Positions 41,433 through 52,927 of a stretch of DNA of 64,000 bases are shown piece by piece. This stretch comes from Neisseria meningitidis (GTDB lineage: Bacteria > Pseudomonadota > Gammaproteobacteria > Burkholderiales > Neisseriaceae): positions 262,114 through 326,113 of the forward strand of contig OV299793.1 in the NCBI GenBank assembly GCA_923184405.1, read 5' to 3'. Position 1 is the first letter of the stretch, and each line of letters begins with the position of its first letter. The position numbers and the translations under genes were made by a program. A model generated the notes under the pieces. The model saw only the letters and a list, made by a program, of their open reading frames with translations, had not been told where the DNA came from and ran no database searches.

Positions 41433-41588
41433 GTGCGGACGTGGTTGGTTTTTTGGTTGCAGCGTTTGAAATACCCGTTGTTGCTTTGGATTGCGGATAT
41501 GCTGCTGTACCGGTTGTTGGGCGGCGCGGAAATCGAATGCGGCCGTTGCCCTGTGCCGCCGATGACGGATTGGCAGCATTTTTTGTAA
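41433..41588 (+). CDS. Small putative membrane protein, 51 aa, GTG start
   Basis: GTG at 41433 lies 7 bases after a strong GGGGGAGG ribosome site. The product has a hydrophobic helix MRTWLVFWLQRLKYPLLLW with continuation to about residue 31, then a short tail with two cysteines (ECGRCPVPP) ending MTDWQHFL. It sits between divergent dinG and a DUS terminator shared with the convergent photolyase gene. I do not recognise it. The good Shine-Dalgarno sequence and the compact helix-plus-CxxC layout favour a real gene over chance. Confidence 0.5.
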   Translation: MRTWLVFWLQRLKYPLLLWIADMLLYRLLGGAEIECGRCPVPPMTDWQHFL

Positions 41589-41683
41589 GCGATGGGAACG
41601 GTGTCGGCTCGGGTGGCGGTGATTTGGGCATATCTGATTATTGAAAGTGAAAAAAACGGAAGATATTGAGTCATCCGTAAGAA

Positions 41684-41714
41684 ATGCCGTCTGAAACGGA
41701 AGTTCAGACGGCAT
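41684..41714. terminator. Inverted DUS terminator between the small ORF and photolyase
   Basis: ATGCCGTCTGAA (41684-41695) pairs with its complement (41703-41714), loop 7 bp, flanked by AAA and TTTG. It is placed to end both the plus-strand small ORF and the minus-strand photolyase gene. Confidence 0.75.
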
Positions 41715-41736
41715 TTGTTTTAGATTGCCGTACCGC

Positions 41737-43010
41737 TTAGGGAATACCGGCGACAGGATAGGCGGGATAGCCGTGGGTATCGACCGAACAGGCAAACTGC
41801 CAAGGCGTGTGGACGGTGTCGGCGGACAGGTGGGCAAGCTCGGGAATGTGCCGTCTGACAAAGGTACCGTCGGGGTCGGTACTGTATGAGGCGGCGGCAA
41901 TGTCGGGGCAGGTGTGCCGTGAGGCGGCAAGCCACCAGTTGCCTTGGTTGATTGCCGCATCGAAATCGGTCAGCTGCCGGGCAAACCATATCTCGCCTTC
42001 GCGGCGGGGCAGGTTTAAAACGTGGCAGAAAAAATCCGCGCTCAACCGTCTCAGGGCAGGGTGGAGGCTGCCGGTTTTGTGCAAACAGCGCATCGCGGCA
42101 TCGATAATCGGAATGCCGGTCTAGCCCTGCTGCCTAAGCGTCAGGCGCAGGGTGTGTTCAGGATTGCCGTCTGAACGGTCGTCATCCGTGTGCTGCAAGG
42201 CAAGTTGAAGGAAAAAATCGCGGCGGATGATGTTGTCCGCCCACGCGTTCAGACGGCGTTCGAGGCTTTCCCACGCGAGCAGGCGCGGCGAGATGCAACA
42301 AACACTCAAATACGCGCCCATCAGCGAAGTGTGTTTGCGCGAGGGGAAATCCTTTAAAACGGAGTAGGAATCCGCCTGTTCGAGAAACCGCCGCCACTGC
42401 CGCCAAGCCGCCGTTTCGCCGCTGTTTTGCGGCAGGAAGATGCCGTCTGAAAGGGCGGCAGGCGGCGAGGCGGAAAGGTTTTCGGGGAAGGGTTGGCGGT
42501 ATGCCGCGAATAGGTCCGGACCGGCAAGGGGCTGCTTGGAAAAGCGGTCGAGCCATACTTCGCGGTAGCGGTCGAAATCGGTGTGTGCCGTGCCGCCGTC
42601 GGGTATCAGGTCGGTTTTGCCGAAAACGGCACGGTCGTTGACGAACGTTAACGCGATGCCGTGTTTGTTCAATTCATGCCAAAGGGCGTTGTCGGCGAGT
42701 TTGTCGGCAAAAGTATGGGATTCGTCGGCGATGACGGCGCGGATATTGAGGCGGACGGCGAGCCGGACGAGCTCGGCAGGCGATGCCGCCGTGTAGAGCA
42801 GGATGCCGCGCCCTGCAAGCCCTTGGGCGAGTTCGGCGGCGGATTGGCGGTAGAACGCGGCGCGGCGAGGGTTGTCTGTTTCGGCATCGTCAATCCAAAT
42901 ACCGATAACGGGCAAACCTTCGGCAACGGCGGCGCATAAGGCGGCGTTGTCGCGGATGCGGAGGTTTTGGCGGAACCAGACGAGCGTGTGTGCGGCGCAC
43001 GTGTCCGCAT
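41737..43010 (-). CDS. phr: Deoxyribodipyrimidine photolyase (FAD)
   Basis: Photolyase splits UV pyrimidine dimers using light. The N-terminal domain begins TLVWFRQNLRIRDNAALCAAV (about 42920-42985) and continues VIGIWIDDAETDNPRRAAFYRQSAAELAQGL. The exact start is unclear because the frame with ATG at 43008-43010 slips near there. The FAD-binding helical half shows SLMGAYLSVCCISPRLLAWESL, HTPWQFACSV and TGIPIIDAAMRCLHKTGSLHPALRRLSADF with AINQGNWWLAAS, a variant of the NNGGWQW motif. An in-frame TAG at about 42121-42123 precedes TGIPIIDA and there are further substitutions. It ends YPVAGIP. Corrected length about 425-433 residues. Confidence 0.87.
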
Positions 43011-43026
43011 AAAGGGGCGGGCGGTT

Positions 43027-43933
43027 TCAGACGGCATTTCGGCAGCCTTTCCTGCTGGCGATTTTTCGTTCAGAAAATCGATGAAGCTGCGGACTTTCGC
43101 GCTTAAGAACGCCCTGTCCGCATAAACGGCATTCAGGCGGTCGGTCGGGACGGTATATTCGGGCAGCAGCCTCACCAGCGAGCCGCAGCGCAAATCGTGT
43201 TCCGCCGCCCAAAGCGGCTGATAACCGATGCACGCGCCCGCCTTAATCATTTCGCGCATCATCAGCGTGTTGTCGGTACGGATGACGGGGGTCAGTTCAA
43301 GCAGGTATTTTTTGCCGTCCGATTTGCGGGTGAGGTCGAGTTTCTGCTGGTTGGTGTAGGTCGGCAGGACGGCGGGCAGACCCGCCACTTCTTCCGGCGT
43401 TTCCGGCACGCCGTTGCGCCTCAGGAAATCAGGCGAGGCGAGCAGGGCAAATTCGATTTCCGCCAGCGGGCGCGCAATCAGCGACGGGGACAGGGTTTGG
43501 GAAACGCGCAACGCCAAATCCACGCCTTCGGCAATCAAATCGACGTGGCGGTTGTCCAAAATCAGTTCTAATGTCACTTCAGGATAACGTTCGCAGTATT
43601 CCGCCAGCCAGTTGCATATCTGGCTGTAAGCAAACCACAGTGGCATCGTTACGCGCAGCAGCCCCTGCGGTTTTCCGTCCCCCGGCGGCTTTTGCGCGGC
43701 ATCGTCGAGCGTGTCGAGCGCGTAACTGCATTGCCGGTAGTATTCTTCCCGGCTCCGGTCAGGCTGAGGTTGCGGCTGTTGCGGTGCAGGAGTTTGGCTT
43801 GGACGGTGTTTTCCAAGTGGCTGACGTGTTTGCTTGCCATTGCGGTGGAGATGCCGAGCGCGTCGGCGGCGCGGGTGAAGCCGCCGCTTTGGACGACTTG
43901 GCGGAAAACCTTGAGGCTGAACAGGGTGTCCAT
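43027..43933 (-). CDS. LysR-family transcriptional regulator
   Basis: The start at 43931-43933 gives MDTLFSLKVFRQVVQSGGFTRAADALGISTAMASKHVSHLE, a canonical winged-helix LysR N-terminus (helices to about residue 60). The effector domain follows a frame break near 43740: MPLWFAYSQICNWLAEYCERYPEVTLELILDNRHVDLIAEGVDLALRV and IEFALLASPDFL. Another indel in an A-run near 43060 changes the end from a long read-through to IASRKGCRNAV and a stop inside a DUS (43027). About 300 residues, family norm. It is divergent from doxX, so it probably regulates the doxX-nitroreductase unit and itself; the inducer is unknown. Confidence 0.85.
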
Positions 43934-44041
43934 ATTTTCTTGTGTGGAAAAAGTTGTATCAATAAAAGCAGTATATATTTGAAAAGGGGAAACATCTATA
44001 CTCTACCGCCTGAAATGAAGACAAATATCAAAGGAGCTTTT

Positions 44042-44439
44042 ATGTCCGATTGCTGCAACCGTATCCAACCGGTTTTGCTTTCTGTTTTGCGTATCGTAAC
44101 CGCTTACCTGTTTTGTTGCACGGTACGTCGAAAATCTTCGCCTTCCCCATTGAAATGGGCAGCGGTTCGCCCGGCGGGCTGTTGCTGCTTGCCAGTATTT
44201 TAGAAATTGTCGGCGGCATTTTGCTGGTGTTGGGCCTGTTTGCGCGCCCTGCCGCGTTTGTTTTGTCCGGCCGGATGGCGGTTGCCTATTTTATGGCGCA
44301 CGCTTCCGGAAATGCTTTGTTCCCGATTGCCAACGGCGGCGAGTCCGCAGTGCTGTTCTGCTTCGTATTCCTCTATATCGCGGCGGCGGGCGGCGGAGCA
44401 TGGTCGCTGGACAGGCTGTTTTTCAAGCGTAAAGCCTGA
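44042..44439 (+). CDS. DoxX-family membrane protein
   Basis: The start at 44042 follows AAAGGAGCTTTT (MSDCCNRIQPVLLSVLRIVTAYLF). A one-base change near 44115 moves the frame to LHGTSKIFAFPIEMGSGSPGGLLLLASILEIVGGILLVLGL, the DoxX signature of a four-helix membrane protein. It ends in WSLDRLFFKRKA. About 132 residues, normal. DoxX-like proteins are linked to redox-stress and quinone-associated functions in other bacteria. Here the LysR regulator is divergent and an oxidoreductase-like gene is 47 bases downstream, suggesting a redox-responsive unit. Confidence 0.85.
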
Positions 44440-44486
44440 ATCAGACTGCCTAAAGTGTATTTTGTTGAATGTTTTTGAGGAAAGAA

Positions 44487-45087
44487 ATGACCCGTCAATC
44501 TCTCAACAGGCTGCCAGCCGCCGTTCCATTTATTCGTTAAATAAAAATCTGCCCGTCGGCAAAGATGAAATCGTCCAAATCGTCGAACACGCCGTTTTGC
44601 ACACGCTTCTTCGTTCAATTCCCAATCTGCCCGTGTGGTCGTGCTGTTTGGCGAAGAGCATGATAAGGTGTGGCAATTTATCGAAGACGCGCTGTGTGCC
44701 GTCGTGCCTGCCGACAGTTTTGAACCGACCGCGCAAAAATTGAACCTGTTTAAGGCGGGTGCGGCAACTATTTTGTTTTATGAAGATCAAAATGTCGTCA
44801 AAGGTTTGCAGGAGCAGTTCCCTGCTTATGCCGCCAACTTTCCCGTTTGGGCGGACCAGGCGAACGCGATGGTGCAGTATGCCGTTTGGACGACACTTGC
44901 CGCGGTCGGCGTAGGTGCAAACCTGCAACATTACAATCCCTTGCCCGATGCGGCGATTGCCAAAGCGTGGAATATCCCCGAAAACTGGTTGTTGCGCGCA
45001 CAAATGGTTATCAGCGGTATTGAAAAGGCGGCAAGTGAAAAGACCTTTGAACCAGTTGCAGAACGTTTGAAAGTGTTCGGCGCATAA
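44487..45087 (+). CDS. Nitroreductase-family FMN oxidoreductase
   Basis: The start at 44487 follows GAGGAAAGAA (MTRQSLNRLPAAVPFIR; early frame break). The intended N-terminus reads RRSIYSLNKNLPVGKDEIVQIVEHAVLH, the first FMN-phosphate-contact Arg-Arg-Ser motif. Later parts are VVLFGEEHDKVWQFIEDALCAVVPAD, ATILFYEDQNVVKGLQEQFPAYA, WADQANAMVQYAVWTTLAAVGVGANLQHYN and IPENWLLRAQMVISG. This order fits the small nitroreductase subfamily with a YdjA/Frm2-like layout. It is about 200 residues. Expected to be a dimeric FMN enzyme reducing nitro or quinone compounds with NAD(P)H. It is downstream of doxX in a likely operon and ends at a DUS terminator. Confidence 0.8.
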
Positions 45088-45102
45088 TTTCGCGGTCAAA
45101 AA

Positions 45103-45136
45103 ATGCCGTCTGAACCCTGTTCAGACGGCATTTTTC
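45103..45136 (+). terminator. Inverted DUS terminator after the nitroreductase gene
   Basis: ATGCCGTCTGAAC (45103-45115) and GTTCAGACGGCAT (45119-45131), loop 3 bp, followed by TTTTT; 15 bases past the stop codon. Confidence 0.85.
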
Positions 45137-45205
45137 AGTATCAAGCGGCGAGTTTTCCGCATTCTGAGACCTTTGTTTACAAATATCATGTTCAATATAG
45201 TTAAA

Positions 45206-45222
45206 GAAATTATTCTCATTTC
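45206..45222. promoter_or_regulatory. Possible Fur box upstream of the TonB receptor
   Basis: GAAATTATTCTCATTTC resembles the AT-rich 19-bp Fur consensus built from GATAAT repeats, about 50 bases before the receptor ATG. Iron repression through Fur is usual for neisserial TonB receptors. The match is imperfect, so this is a suggestion only. Confidence 0.4.
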
Positions 45223-45269
45223 CTCCGTGAGGCAATATAATTCAGTTGTTTTGTTAAATTGAGTATAAA

Positions 45270-47396
45270 ATGAAATATCATTTCATTTAGCTTTATTACC
45301 CACGCTGATTATTGCTTCATTCCCTGTTGCTGCCGCCGATACGCAGGACAATGGTGAACATTACACCGCCACTCTGCCCACCGTTTCCGTGGTCGGACAG
45401 TCCGACACCAGCGTACTCAAAGGCTGCATCAACTACGACCAAGCCGCCGTTACCCGCAACGGACAGCTCATCAAAGAAACGCCGCAAACCATCGATACGC
45501 TCAATATCCAGAAAAGCAAAATTACGGTACGAACGAGTTGAGTTCCATCCTCAGAAGGCAATGCAGGCATCGACGCTGCCTACGATATGCGCGGCGAAAG
45601 CATTTTCCTGCGCGGTTTTCAAGCCGACGCATCCGATATTTACCGCGACGGCGTGCGCGAAAGCGGACAAGTGCGCCGCAGTACTGCCAACATCGAGGCG
45701 TCGAAATCCTGAAGGCCCGTCTTCCGTGCTTTACGGCCGCACCAACGGCGGCGGCGTCATCAACATGGTCAGCAAATACGCCAACTTCAAACAAAGCCGC
45801 AACATCGGTGCGGTTTACGGTTCGTGGGCAAACCGCAGCCTGAATATGGACATTAACGAAGTGTTGAACAAAAACGTCGCCATCCGTCTCACCAACGAAG
45901 TCAGGCGCGCCAATCCGTTCCGCAGCGGCATAGACAGCAAAATGTCATGGTTTCGCCCAGCATTACCGTCAAACTCGACAACGGCTTGAAGTGGACGGGG
46001 CAATACACCTACGACAATGTGGAGCGCACGCCCGACCGCAGTCCGACCAAGTCCGTACGACCGCTTCGGACTGCCTTACCGCATGGGGTTCGCCCACCGG
46101 AACGATTTTGTCAAAGACAAGCTGCAAGTTTGGCGTCCGACCTTGAATACGCGCTTCAACGACAAATGGCGTGCCCAATGGCAGCTCGCCCACCGCACGG
46201 CGGCGCAGGATTTTGATCATTTCTATGCAGGCAGCGAAAATGGCAACTTAATCAAACGTAACTACGCCTGGCAGCAGACCGACAACAAAACCCCGTCGTC
46301 CAATCCCACGCTAAACGGCGACCACACCATCGGCCGTTTTTTGGAAACCACTTGACCGCAGGCATGGATTACAGCCGCGAACACCGCAACCGACCTCAGG
46401 GTTACAAAGCCGCGCCCTTACCGCTTCCATCGATCCATACGACCGAGAGCTGAACTACTTTCGCAGATTGCAGCCATACCCTCACCCAAAACCGCCATCA
46501 AAGCCGACTCCTACGGCATCTTTGCAGTGCAAACATCTTCTCCGCCACGCCCGATTTGAAATTGTCCTCGGCGGTCGTTACGACAAATACACCTTTAATT
46601 CCGAAAACAAATCTCACTCAACAGCAGCCGCCAATACAGCGGACACTCGTTCAGCCCCCAACATCGGCGCAGTGTGGAACATCAATCCCGTCCACACACT
46701 TTACGCCTCGTATAATAAAGGCTTCGCGCCTTATGGCGGACGCGGCGGCTATTTGAGCATCAACACGTCGTCTTCCGCCGTGTTCAACGCCGACCCCGAG
46801 TACACCCGCTTAACAATACGAAACCGACAGAAAAAGCAGTTGACTGGACGACCGCCTCAGCAGCACTACGTTGTCCGGGCCTACCAAATCGAACGCTTCA
46901 ATATCCGCTACCGCCCCGACGAGCAAAAATGATCCCTACACCCTGGGCAGTCGGCAGTAAACACAACTTCGCGCGGCGTGGAATTGTCCGCCACCGGGCA
47001 AACCATACCCAAAAAACTATCATCTGCGCGGTTCGTTGGGCGATGACGCAGGTGAAAGTCGTTGAAGACAAAGAAAATCCCGACCGAGTGGGCATCCATT
47101 TGAACAACACCAGCAACGATAACCGGCAACCTGATTTTCCGTTATACCCCGATCGAAAACATCTACGGCGAAATCGGCGAAACTAATACAGGCAAACGCT
47201 ACGGTTACAACTCAAGAAATAAAGAAGTGACTACGATTCCAGGCTTTGCCCCAGTTGATGCCATACTTGGCTGGAACCATAAAAATGTTAACATTACCTT
47301 TGAAGCAGCCAATCTGCTCAATCAAAAATATCGGCGTTCAGATACTATGCCACGTAAGCCACGCGAATAATGGCCCGGGTAAATTACCGTTTCTGA
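45270..47396 (+). CDS. TonB-dependent siderophore receptor (TdfF/FhuA type), frame-broken
   Basis: The start at 45270 gives MKYHFI with a TAG soon after; the expected signal peptide text SLALLPTLIIASFPVAA is readable in the shifted frame, then DTQDNGEHYTATLPTVSVVGQ. Plug features are QLIKETPQTIDTLN, DAAYDMRGESIFLRGFQAD, VEILKGPSSVLYGRTNGGGVINM. The barrel shows LKWTGQYTYDNVERTPDRSP, KWRAQWQLAHRTAAQDFDHFYAGSENGN and GGRYDKYTF. It ends VNYRF, the C-terminal Phe typical of outer membrane barrels, stop 47394-47396. At least ten frame breaks occur. The order and siderophore-receptor plug match ferric-hydroxamate-type receptors; in Neisseria TdfF is the likely name, but the ligand cannot be deduced. 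Confidence 0.85.
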
Positions 47397-47510
47397 TGCC
47401 TTCATGCAAAGGCTGAAATAAAACTAAACACATATTTTCACTCAAATCGAACACGCCTTCAATAAAATGCCATAAAATCCGCACATTAATCTGACACACA
47501 AGAGATACCT

Positions 47511-48206
47511 ATGAAACTGAAAACCTTAGCTTTGACTTCATTGACCCTGTTGGCATTGGCCGCTTGTAGCAAACAGGCTGAAACCAGCGTTACAGCAGAC
47601 AGCGTCCAAAGCAGCTCATCTGCTCCGGCAGCCCCTGCTAAGTTGACAGAAGGCGTGAACTACACTGTATTGTCTACGCCTATCCCGCAACAGCAGGAAG
47701 GCAAAATCGAAGTATTGGAAATTTTCGGCTACTTCTGCCCGCATTGCGCCCATTTGGAACAGGTCTTGAGCGAACACATCAAAACGTTTAAAGACGATAC
47801 CTATATGCGCCGGGAGCATGTCACGTGGGGTGATGAAATGAAACCTTTGGCACGTTTGGCGGCCGCAGTGGAAATGGCAAATGAATCAGATAAAGCCAAC
47901 AGCCATATTTTCGATGCGATGGTTAATCAAAAAATCAATCAGGCCGATACCGATACCCTGAAAAAATGGCTGTCAGAGCAAACAGCGTTTGACGGCTAAA
48001 AGGTATTGACTGCATTTGATGCTCCAGAAAGCCAAGCGCGTGCGGCTCAAATGGAAGAGTTGACCAATAAATTTCCAATCAGCGGCACACCGACTGTGAT
48101 CGTCGGCGGCAAATACCAAGTTGAATTTAAAGACTGGCAGTGGGGTATGACCACGATTGACCAGTTGGTGGATAAAGTACGCGAAGAGCAGAAAAAGCCG
48201 CAATAA
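47511..48206 (+). CDS. dsbA2: Thiol:disulfide interchange lipoprotein DsbA (second copy), one nonsense codon
   Basis: The frame from 47511 (MKLKTLALTSLTLLALAACSK) has a classic lipobox LAAC, so the mature protein is lipid-anchored in the periplasm. After a Ser/Ala-rich linker comes STPIPQQQEGKIEVLEIFGYFCPHCAHLEQ with CPHC at 47736-47747. The frame is correct throughout, but TAA at 47997-47999 interrupts AFDG-KVLTAFDAPESQ, where AAA is expected. The remainder includes FPISGTPTVIVGGKYQVEF and ends EEQKKPQ. Family length about 231. It is close to dsbA1 in sequence but with a better lipobox. It follows the siderophore receptor and ends at an AG-DUS terminator. Confidence 0.93.
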
Positions 48207-48224
48207 GTTGAAGATTCAACGAGT

Positions 48225-48262
48225 AAAGGCCATCTGAAAATAGGATTTCAGACGGCCTTTTG
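48225..48262 (+). terminator. AG-DUS inverted repeat terminator after dsbA2
   Basis: AAGGCCATCTGAA (one mismatch) faces TTCAGACGGCCTTTT; the second arm is the exact complement of AGGCCGTCTGAA. It is followed by TTTT. Confidence 0.72.
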
Positions 48263-48320
48263 CATATAGGCTTTATAGAAGAGATGATTGCTTAAAGCCT
48301 TATGGTTTTAAGTCAGAATA

Positions 48321-48474
48321 TATAGCGGATTAAATACAAACCAGTACGGCGTTGGCTCGCCTTAGCTCAAAGAGAACGATTCGCGAAGTGCTGAAGCACC
48401 AAGTGAATCGGTTCCGTACTATCTGTACTGTCTGCGGCTCACCACCTTGTCCTGATTTTTGTTAATCCACTATA
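48321..48474. repeat. Correia repeat enclosed element (CREE), full-length, 154 bp
   Basis: Ends are TATAGCGGATTAAA (one mismatch, 48321) and TTAATCCACTATA (48474). Interior variants include TTCGCGAAGTGCTG in place of TTCTCTAAGGTGCTG and GGCTCACCACC in place of GGCTTCGCCGCC, so it is more diverged than the other copies. It lies between the convergent dsbA2 and ffh genes. Confidence 0.9.
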
Positions 48475-48493
48475 AATCAGAATATAAAACAAA

Positions 48494-48522
48494 AACGCCG
48501 TCTGAAATTTTCAGACGGCGTT
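48494..48522. terminator. Inverted DUS terminator after ffh
   Basis: AACGCCGTCTGAAA and TTTCAGACGGCGTT form a near-perfect stem (one base off the standard DUS), with a TTTT-equivalent A-run on the ffh strand. The ffh stop is 16 bases away. Confidence 0.75.
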
Positions 48523-48537
48523 TTCGGTCAAATCGAC

Positions 48538-49911
48538 TTACAAACCCGGGAACATCCCTTTCATCCCCTTCATTCCTTTCGCCATACGAATCAGTTTGCC
48601 CAAGCCGTTGCCGCTGAACATCTTCATCATTTGTTGCATTTGTTCAAACTGTTTGAGCAATTTGTTCACTTCCTGTACGGTCGTGCCCGCACCCATTGCA
48701 ATACGGCGTTTGCGGCTGGCTTTGAGCAGGGCAGGGTTAGCGCGTTCTTTAAGGGTCATCGAGTTGATGATGGCTTCTACTTTACCCATCGCCTTTTCAG
48801 CCGTACACTTCGAGGATTTGTTTCGATATTTGACCCAGTTCGCCCGGCATTTTCGACATCAGGTTTTCCAAACCGCCCATATTGCGCATCTGCTGGATTT
48901 GTTCTTTAAAGTCATTGAGATCGAAGCCTTTGCCTTTTGCAGCTTTTCGCCAGTTTGGCGGCGGCTAATTCATCAATACCTTTTGAACGTCTTCAATCAG
49001 GGTCAATACGTCGCCCATACCGAGGATGCGGCTGGCAAGACGGTCGGGGCGGAAAGGTTCGAGGCCGTTGATTTTGTCGCCGACACGCGATAAATTTAAT
49101 CGGTTTGTAGGATTAACATGGCGTACGGACAATGCCGACACCGCCGCGCGAGTCGCCAGTCCAGCTTGATCAATACGACATCGGTCAGCGGCAGGGCTAC
49201 ATTAAATGCATGAGCAGTGTCCACCGCATACCGACCCAGCATCGCATCGATCACGAACAAGGTTTCCACCGGGTTGACCGCAGCAGGAGGAGCTTTGATT
49301 TCGTTCATCATCTATTCATCGATTGCCAGACAACCAGCAGTATCGACCATCAAAACATCGTAAAAATGTTTTTTGGCGTAATCGACGGCGGCAGTTGCAA
49401 TCCCAACAGGCTAGTTGGTCGGTATCGGAGGGGAAAAAGTCCACGACGACCTGTTCGGCCAACAGGCAGCAGTTGTTCAATCGCGGCAGGGCGGTAAACG
49501 TCGGCAGAAACCACCAAAACCTTTGTCTACTGACCGTTTTTCAGCAGGCGGGCGAGTTTGTCGGCGGTCGTCGTCTTGCCTGCGCCCTGCAAACATGCCA
49601 TCAACACGACGGCGGGCGGCGCAACCGACAAATCCAGCGTTTTGCTTACCCTGCCCATCAGTTCGGTCAGGGCTATGTTGACCACGCCGATAAATGCCAG
49701 ATCCAGCGTCAAGCTGCCCACCACTTCCTGACCGAGGGCCTTTTCTTTGACGTCGTTGACGAACTCTTTGACGACAGGCAGGCCGACATCCGCCTCAAGC
49801 AGGGCGAGGCGGACTTCGCACAAGGCCTCTCTAATATTGACCTCGGTCAGTTTGGCCTGCCCCGGATGTTTTGAAGACATTGCTGAAGCGTCTGGTTAGA
49901 TTGTCTCACAT
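48538..49911 (-). CDS. ffh: Signal recognition particle protein Ffh (SRP54)
   Basis: Ffh binds 4.5S RNA and signal peptides and delivers ribosomes to FtsY. It starts near 49911, where ATG is followed at once by TGA in place of TTA (MLDNLT expected), then [42 protein letters not shown]. The G-domain shows [19 protein letters not shown] (P-loop, about 49540-49570), DTAGxLAIDE in damaged text, and [14 protein letters not shown]. The M domain begins near 48960 ([18 protein letters not shown]..., [10 protein letters not shown]) and ends in [29 protein letters not shown]. There are at least eight frame breaks. Essential everywhere, so errors are very likely. The ypjD-type gene is divergent at 50131. 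Confidence 0.92.
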
Positions 49912-50130
49912 ACTGGTCATCGGTCTGAATAAGAATAGCTTGCCCCATCAGGGGCATTCTTTGTTAAAATAAAATCAAAATAATTTGATGCGGCTTGTGT
50001 GCCGGACAGCATATCGGCAAATCCGTCAAGGCTTGCCCGAAACGGGGATTTTACAATTCCAACGTTAAAAGTTCCAATATTTCGTAAGCGGCCGCAGACG
50101 GCGCAACAGTATAGATAGAGAAAGTCCACC

Positions 50131-50925
50131 ATGCCGACAGTTTTCATCTTTTTGACGGCGGTTTACGCAGGATTGGGTGCATTTGCATGGCACTGCCAAC
50201 AGCAGGGGCGCGGCCGGGATTACCCGTGGAAGACGGAATTGCTGGTTTTAGGCGCGGCATTGACTGTCCACGGCGCGGCACTGCTTATGCCAGTCATTCA
50301 AGACAAAATCATCATTATGGGCTTCAGGTATTCCGGCAGCCTGATTGTTTGGATGATGCTGTTTATTTATTTTGCAAACAGCTTCTTTTATCCGCTGCGC
50401 GGAGTGCAGTTGCTGCTGTATCCTTGCGCCGCACTGATGCTGCTGTCAGGTTTGGTTTTCCTGGAAAATTCTCGGGATATGAAATTACCGACCTTCCCTT
50501 TATGCTGCATATCGGAACTTCGCTGCTTGCATACGGGCTGTTCGGCATCGCAACATTATTGTCCGTTTTGACCCTGCTGCTGAATCGGAGCCTGCACCGC
50601 AGGAGCTTCTCCAAGCTCGCAGGATTCCTGCCGTCGCTGCTCAGTTTGGAAAAACTCATGTTCCAGGCCATGTGGGCAGGTTTCATCCTGCTGACCTATT
50701 CCGTCGTCAGCGGACATTCTTCGCCGAAGCCGTATTCGGCAAACCCATGACCTTTACCCATAAAACCGTATTCGGCATATTGTCATGGCTGATTTACGGC
50801 GGACTGCTGCTCAAGCACAGCATGACCGCATGGCGCGGTAAAAAGCCGCCGTGTGGACCATCATCGGATTTGTCAGCCTTATGATTGCCTATATGGGCAG
50901 CAAGTTCGTATTGAAATCATTCTGA
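50131..50925 (+). CDS. CcsA/YpjD-type cytochrome c assembly-like membrane protein
   Basis: The start at 50131 (MPTVFIFLTAVYAGLGAFAWHC) precedes eight hydrophobic segments. Recognisable family text is HGAALLMPVI, FRYSGSLIVWMMLFIYF, YPLRGVQLLLYPCAALMLLSGL, then LPFMLHIGTSLLAYGLFGIATLLSVL with the conserved His of the haem-handling CcmC/CcsA/HemX group. After breaks near 50466, 50720 and 50850 it ends KTVFGILSWLIYGGLLLKHSM and GSKFVLKSF. About 265 residues. Genes of this YpjD type lie next to ffh in many proteobacteria. A function in c-type cytochrome maturation or haem handling is inferred only from family. Confidence 0.82.
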
Positions 50926-50946
50926 AAAGATAAGAAGAGCCAGCAG

Positions 50947-50979
50947 ATGCCGTCTGAGTCCCCGAGTTTCAGACGGCAT
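50947..50979. terminator. Inverted DUS terminator before the rRNA operon
   Basis: ATGCCGTCTGAG (one mismatch) at 50947 pairs with TTCAGACGGCAT ending at 50979, loop 9 bp. It insulates the ypjD-type gene from the rRNA promoters. Confidence 0.72.
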
Positions 50980-51110
50980 ATTCACAAAGGCGCACCAGCC
51001 AGCGGAGGGGGAGGAAAGGATTGTTGGAGGTGGTGCAGCGTTTGGCAGAAATAAAAAACCTTATCCGACAGCGACATGACGAATTTCCCCAAAAAAATCC
51101 ACTGAAAGCA

Positions 51111-51139
51111 TTGACCGTTTTTCCCTGTGGGCGTATAGT
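51111..51139 (+). promoter_or_regulatory. rRNA promoter P1
   Basis: TTGACC at 51111-51116, 17-bp spacer, TATAGT at 51134-51139; near-consensus sigma-70 promoter about 250 bases before the 16S gene. The 51000-51110 stretch upstream holds no gene and has A-runs that could act as an UP element. Confidence 0.65.
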
Positions 51140-51216
51140 TCGGTTCTTCGCTGCTGCAGAAGCGGCGGACGAACTGAAAAGTATAGCACAGAATGTTGGG
51201 GATATCGAGAGATATC

Positions 51217-51244
51217 TTGACAGGCGGAAGAAATACTTTATAAT
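51217..51244 (+). promoter_or_regulatory. rRNA promoter P2, perfect consensus
   Basis: TTGACA (51217-51222), 16-bp spacer, TATAAT (51239-51244). Both hexamers are exact sigma-70 consensus. The initiation region and boxA follow immediately. Confidence 0.85.
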
Positions 51245-51250
51245 TCAAAC

Positions 51251-51261
51251 GCTCTTTAACA
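51251..51261 (+). promoter_or_regulatory. boxA antitermination site of rRNA leader
   Basis: GCTCTTTAACA is the standard boxA, bound by NusB-NusE to make the rRNA transcript resistant to Rho. A second copy-like CTTTAACA lies in the spacer at about 53321-53328. Confidence 0.85.
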
Positions 51262-51385
51262 AAACAGATTACCGATAAGTGTGAGTGCCTTGAGCCTCAC
51301 ACTGTTTGAAAGACAGACAAGATAATGTTTTGAACATTGTCCTGTTGGTTTCTTTGAAACAGACCAGAAGTTAAAAGTTAGAGAT

Positions 51386-52927
<1,542 letters not shown>

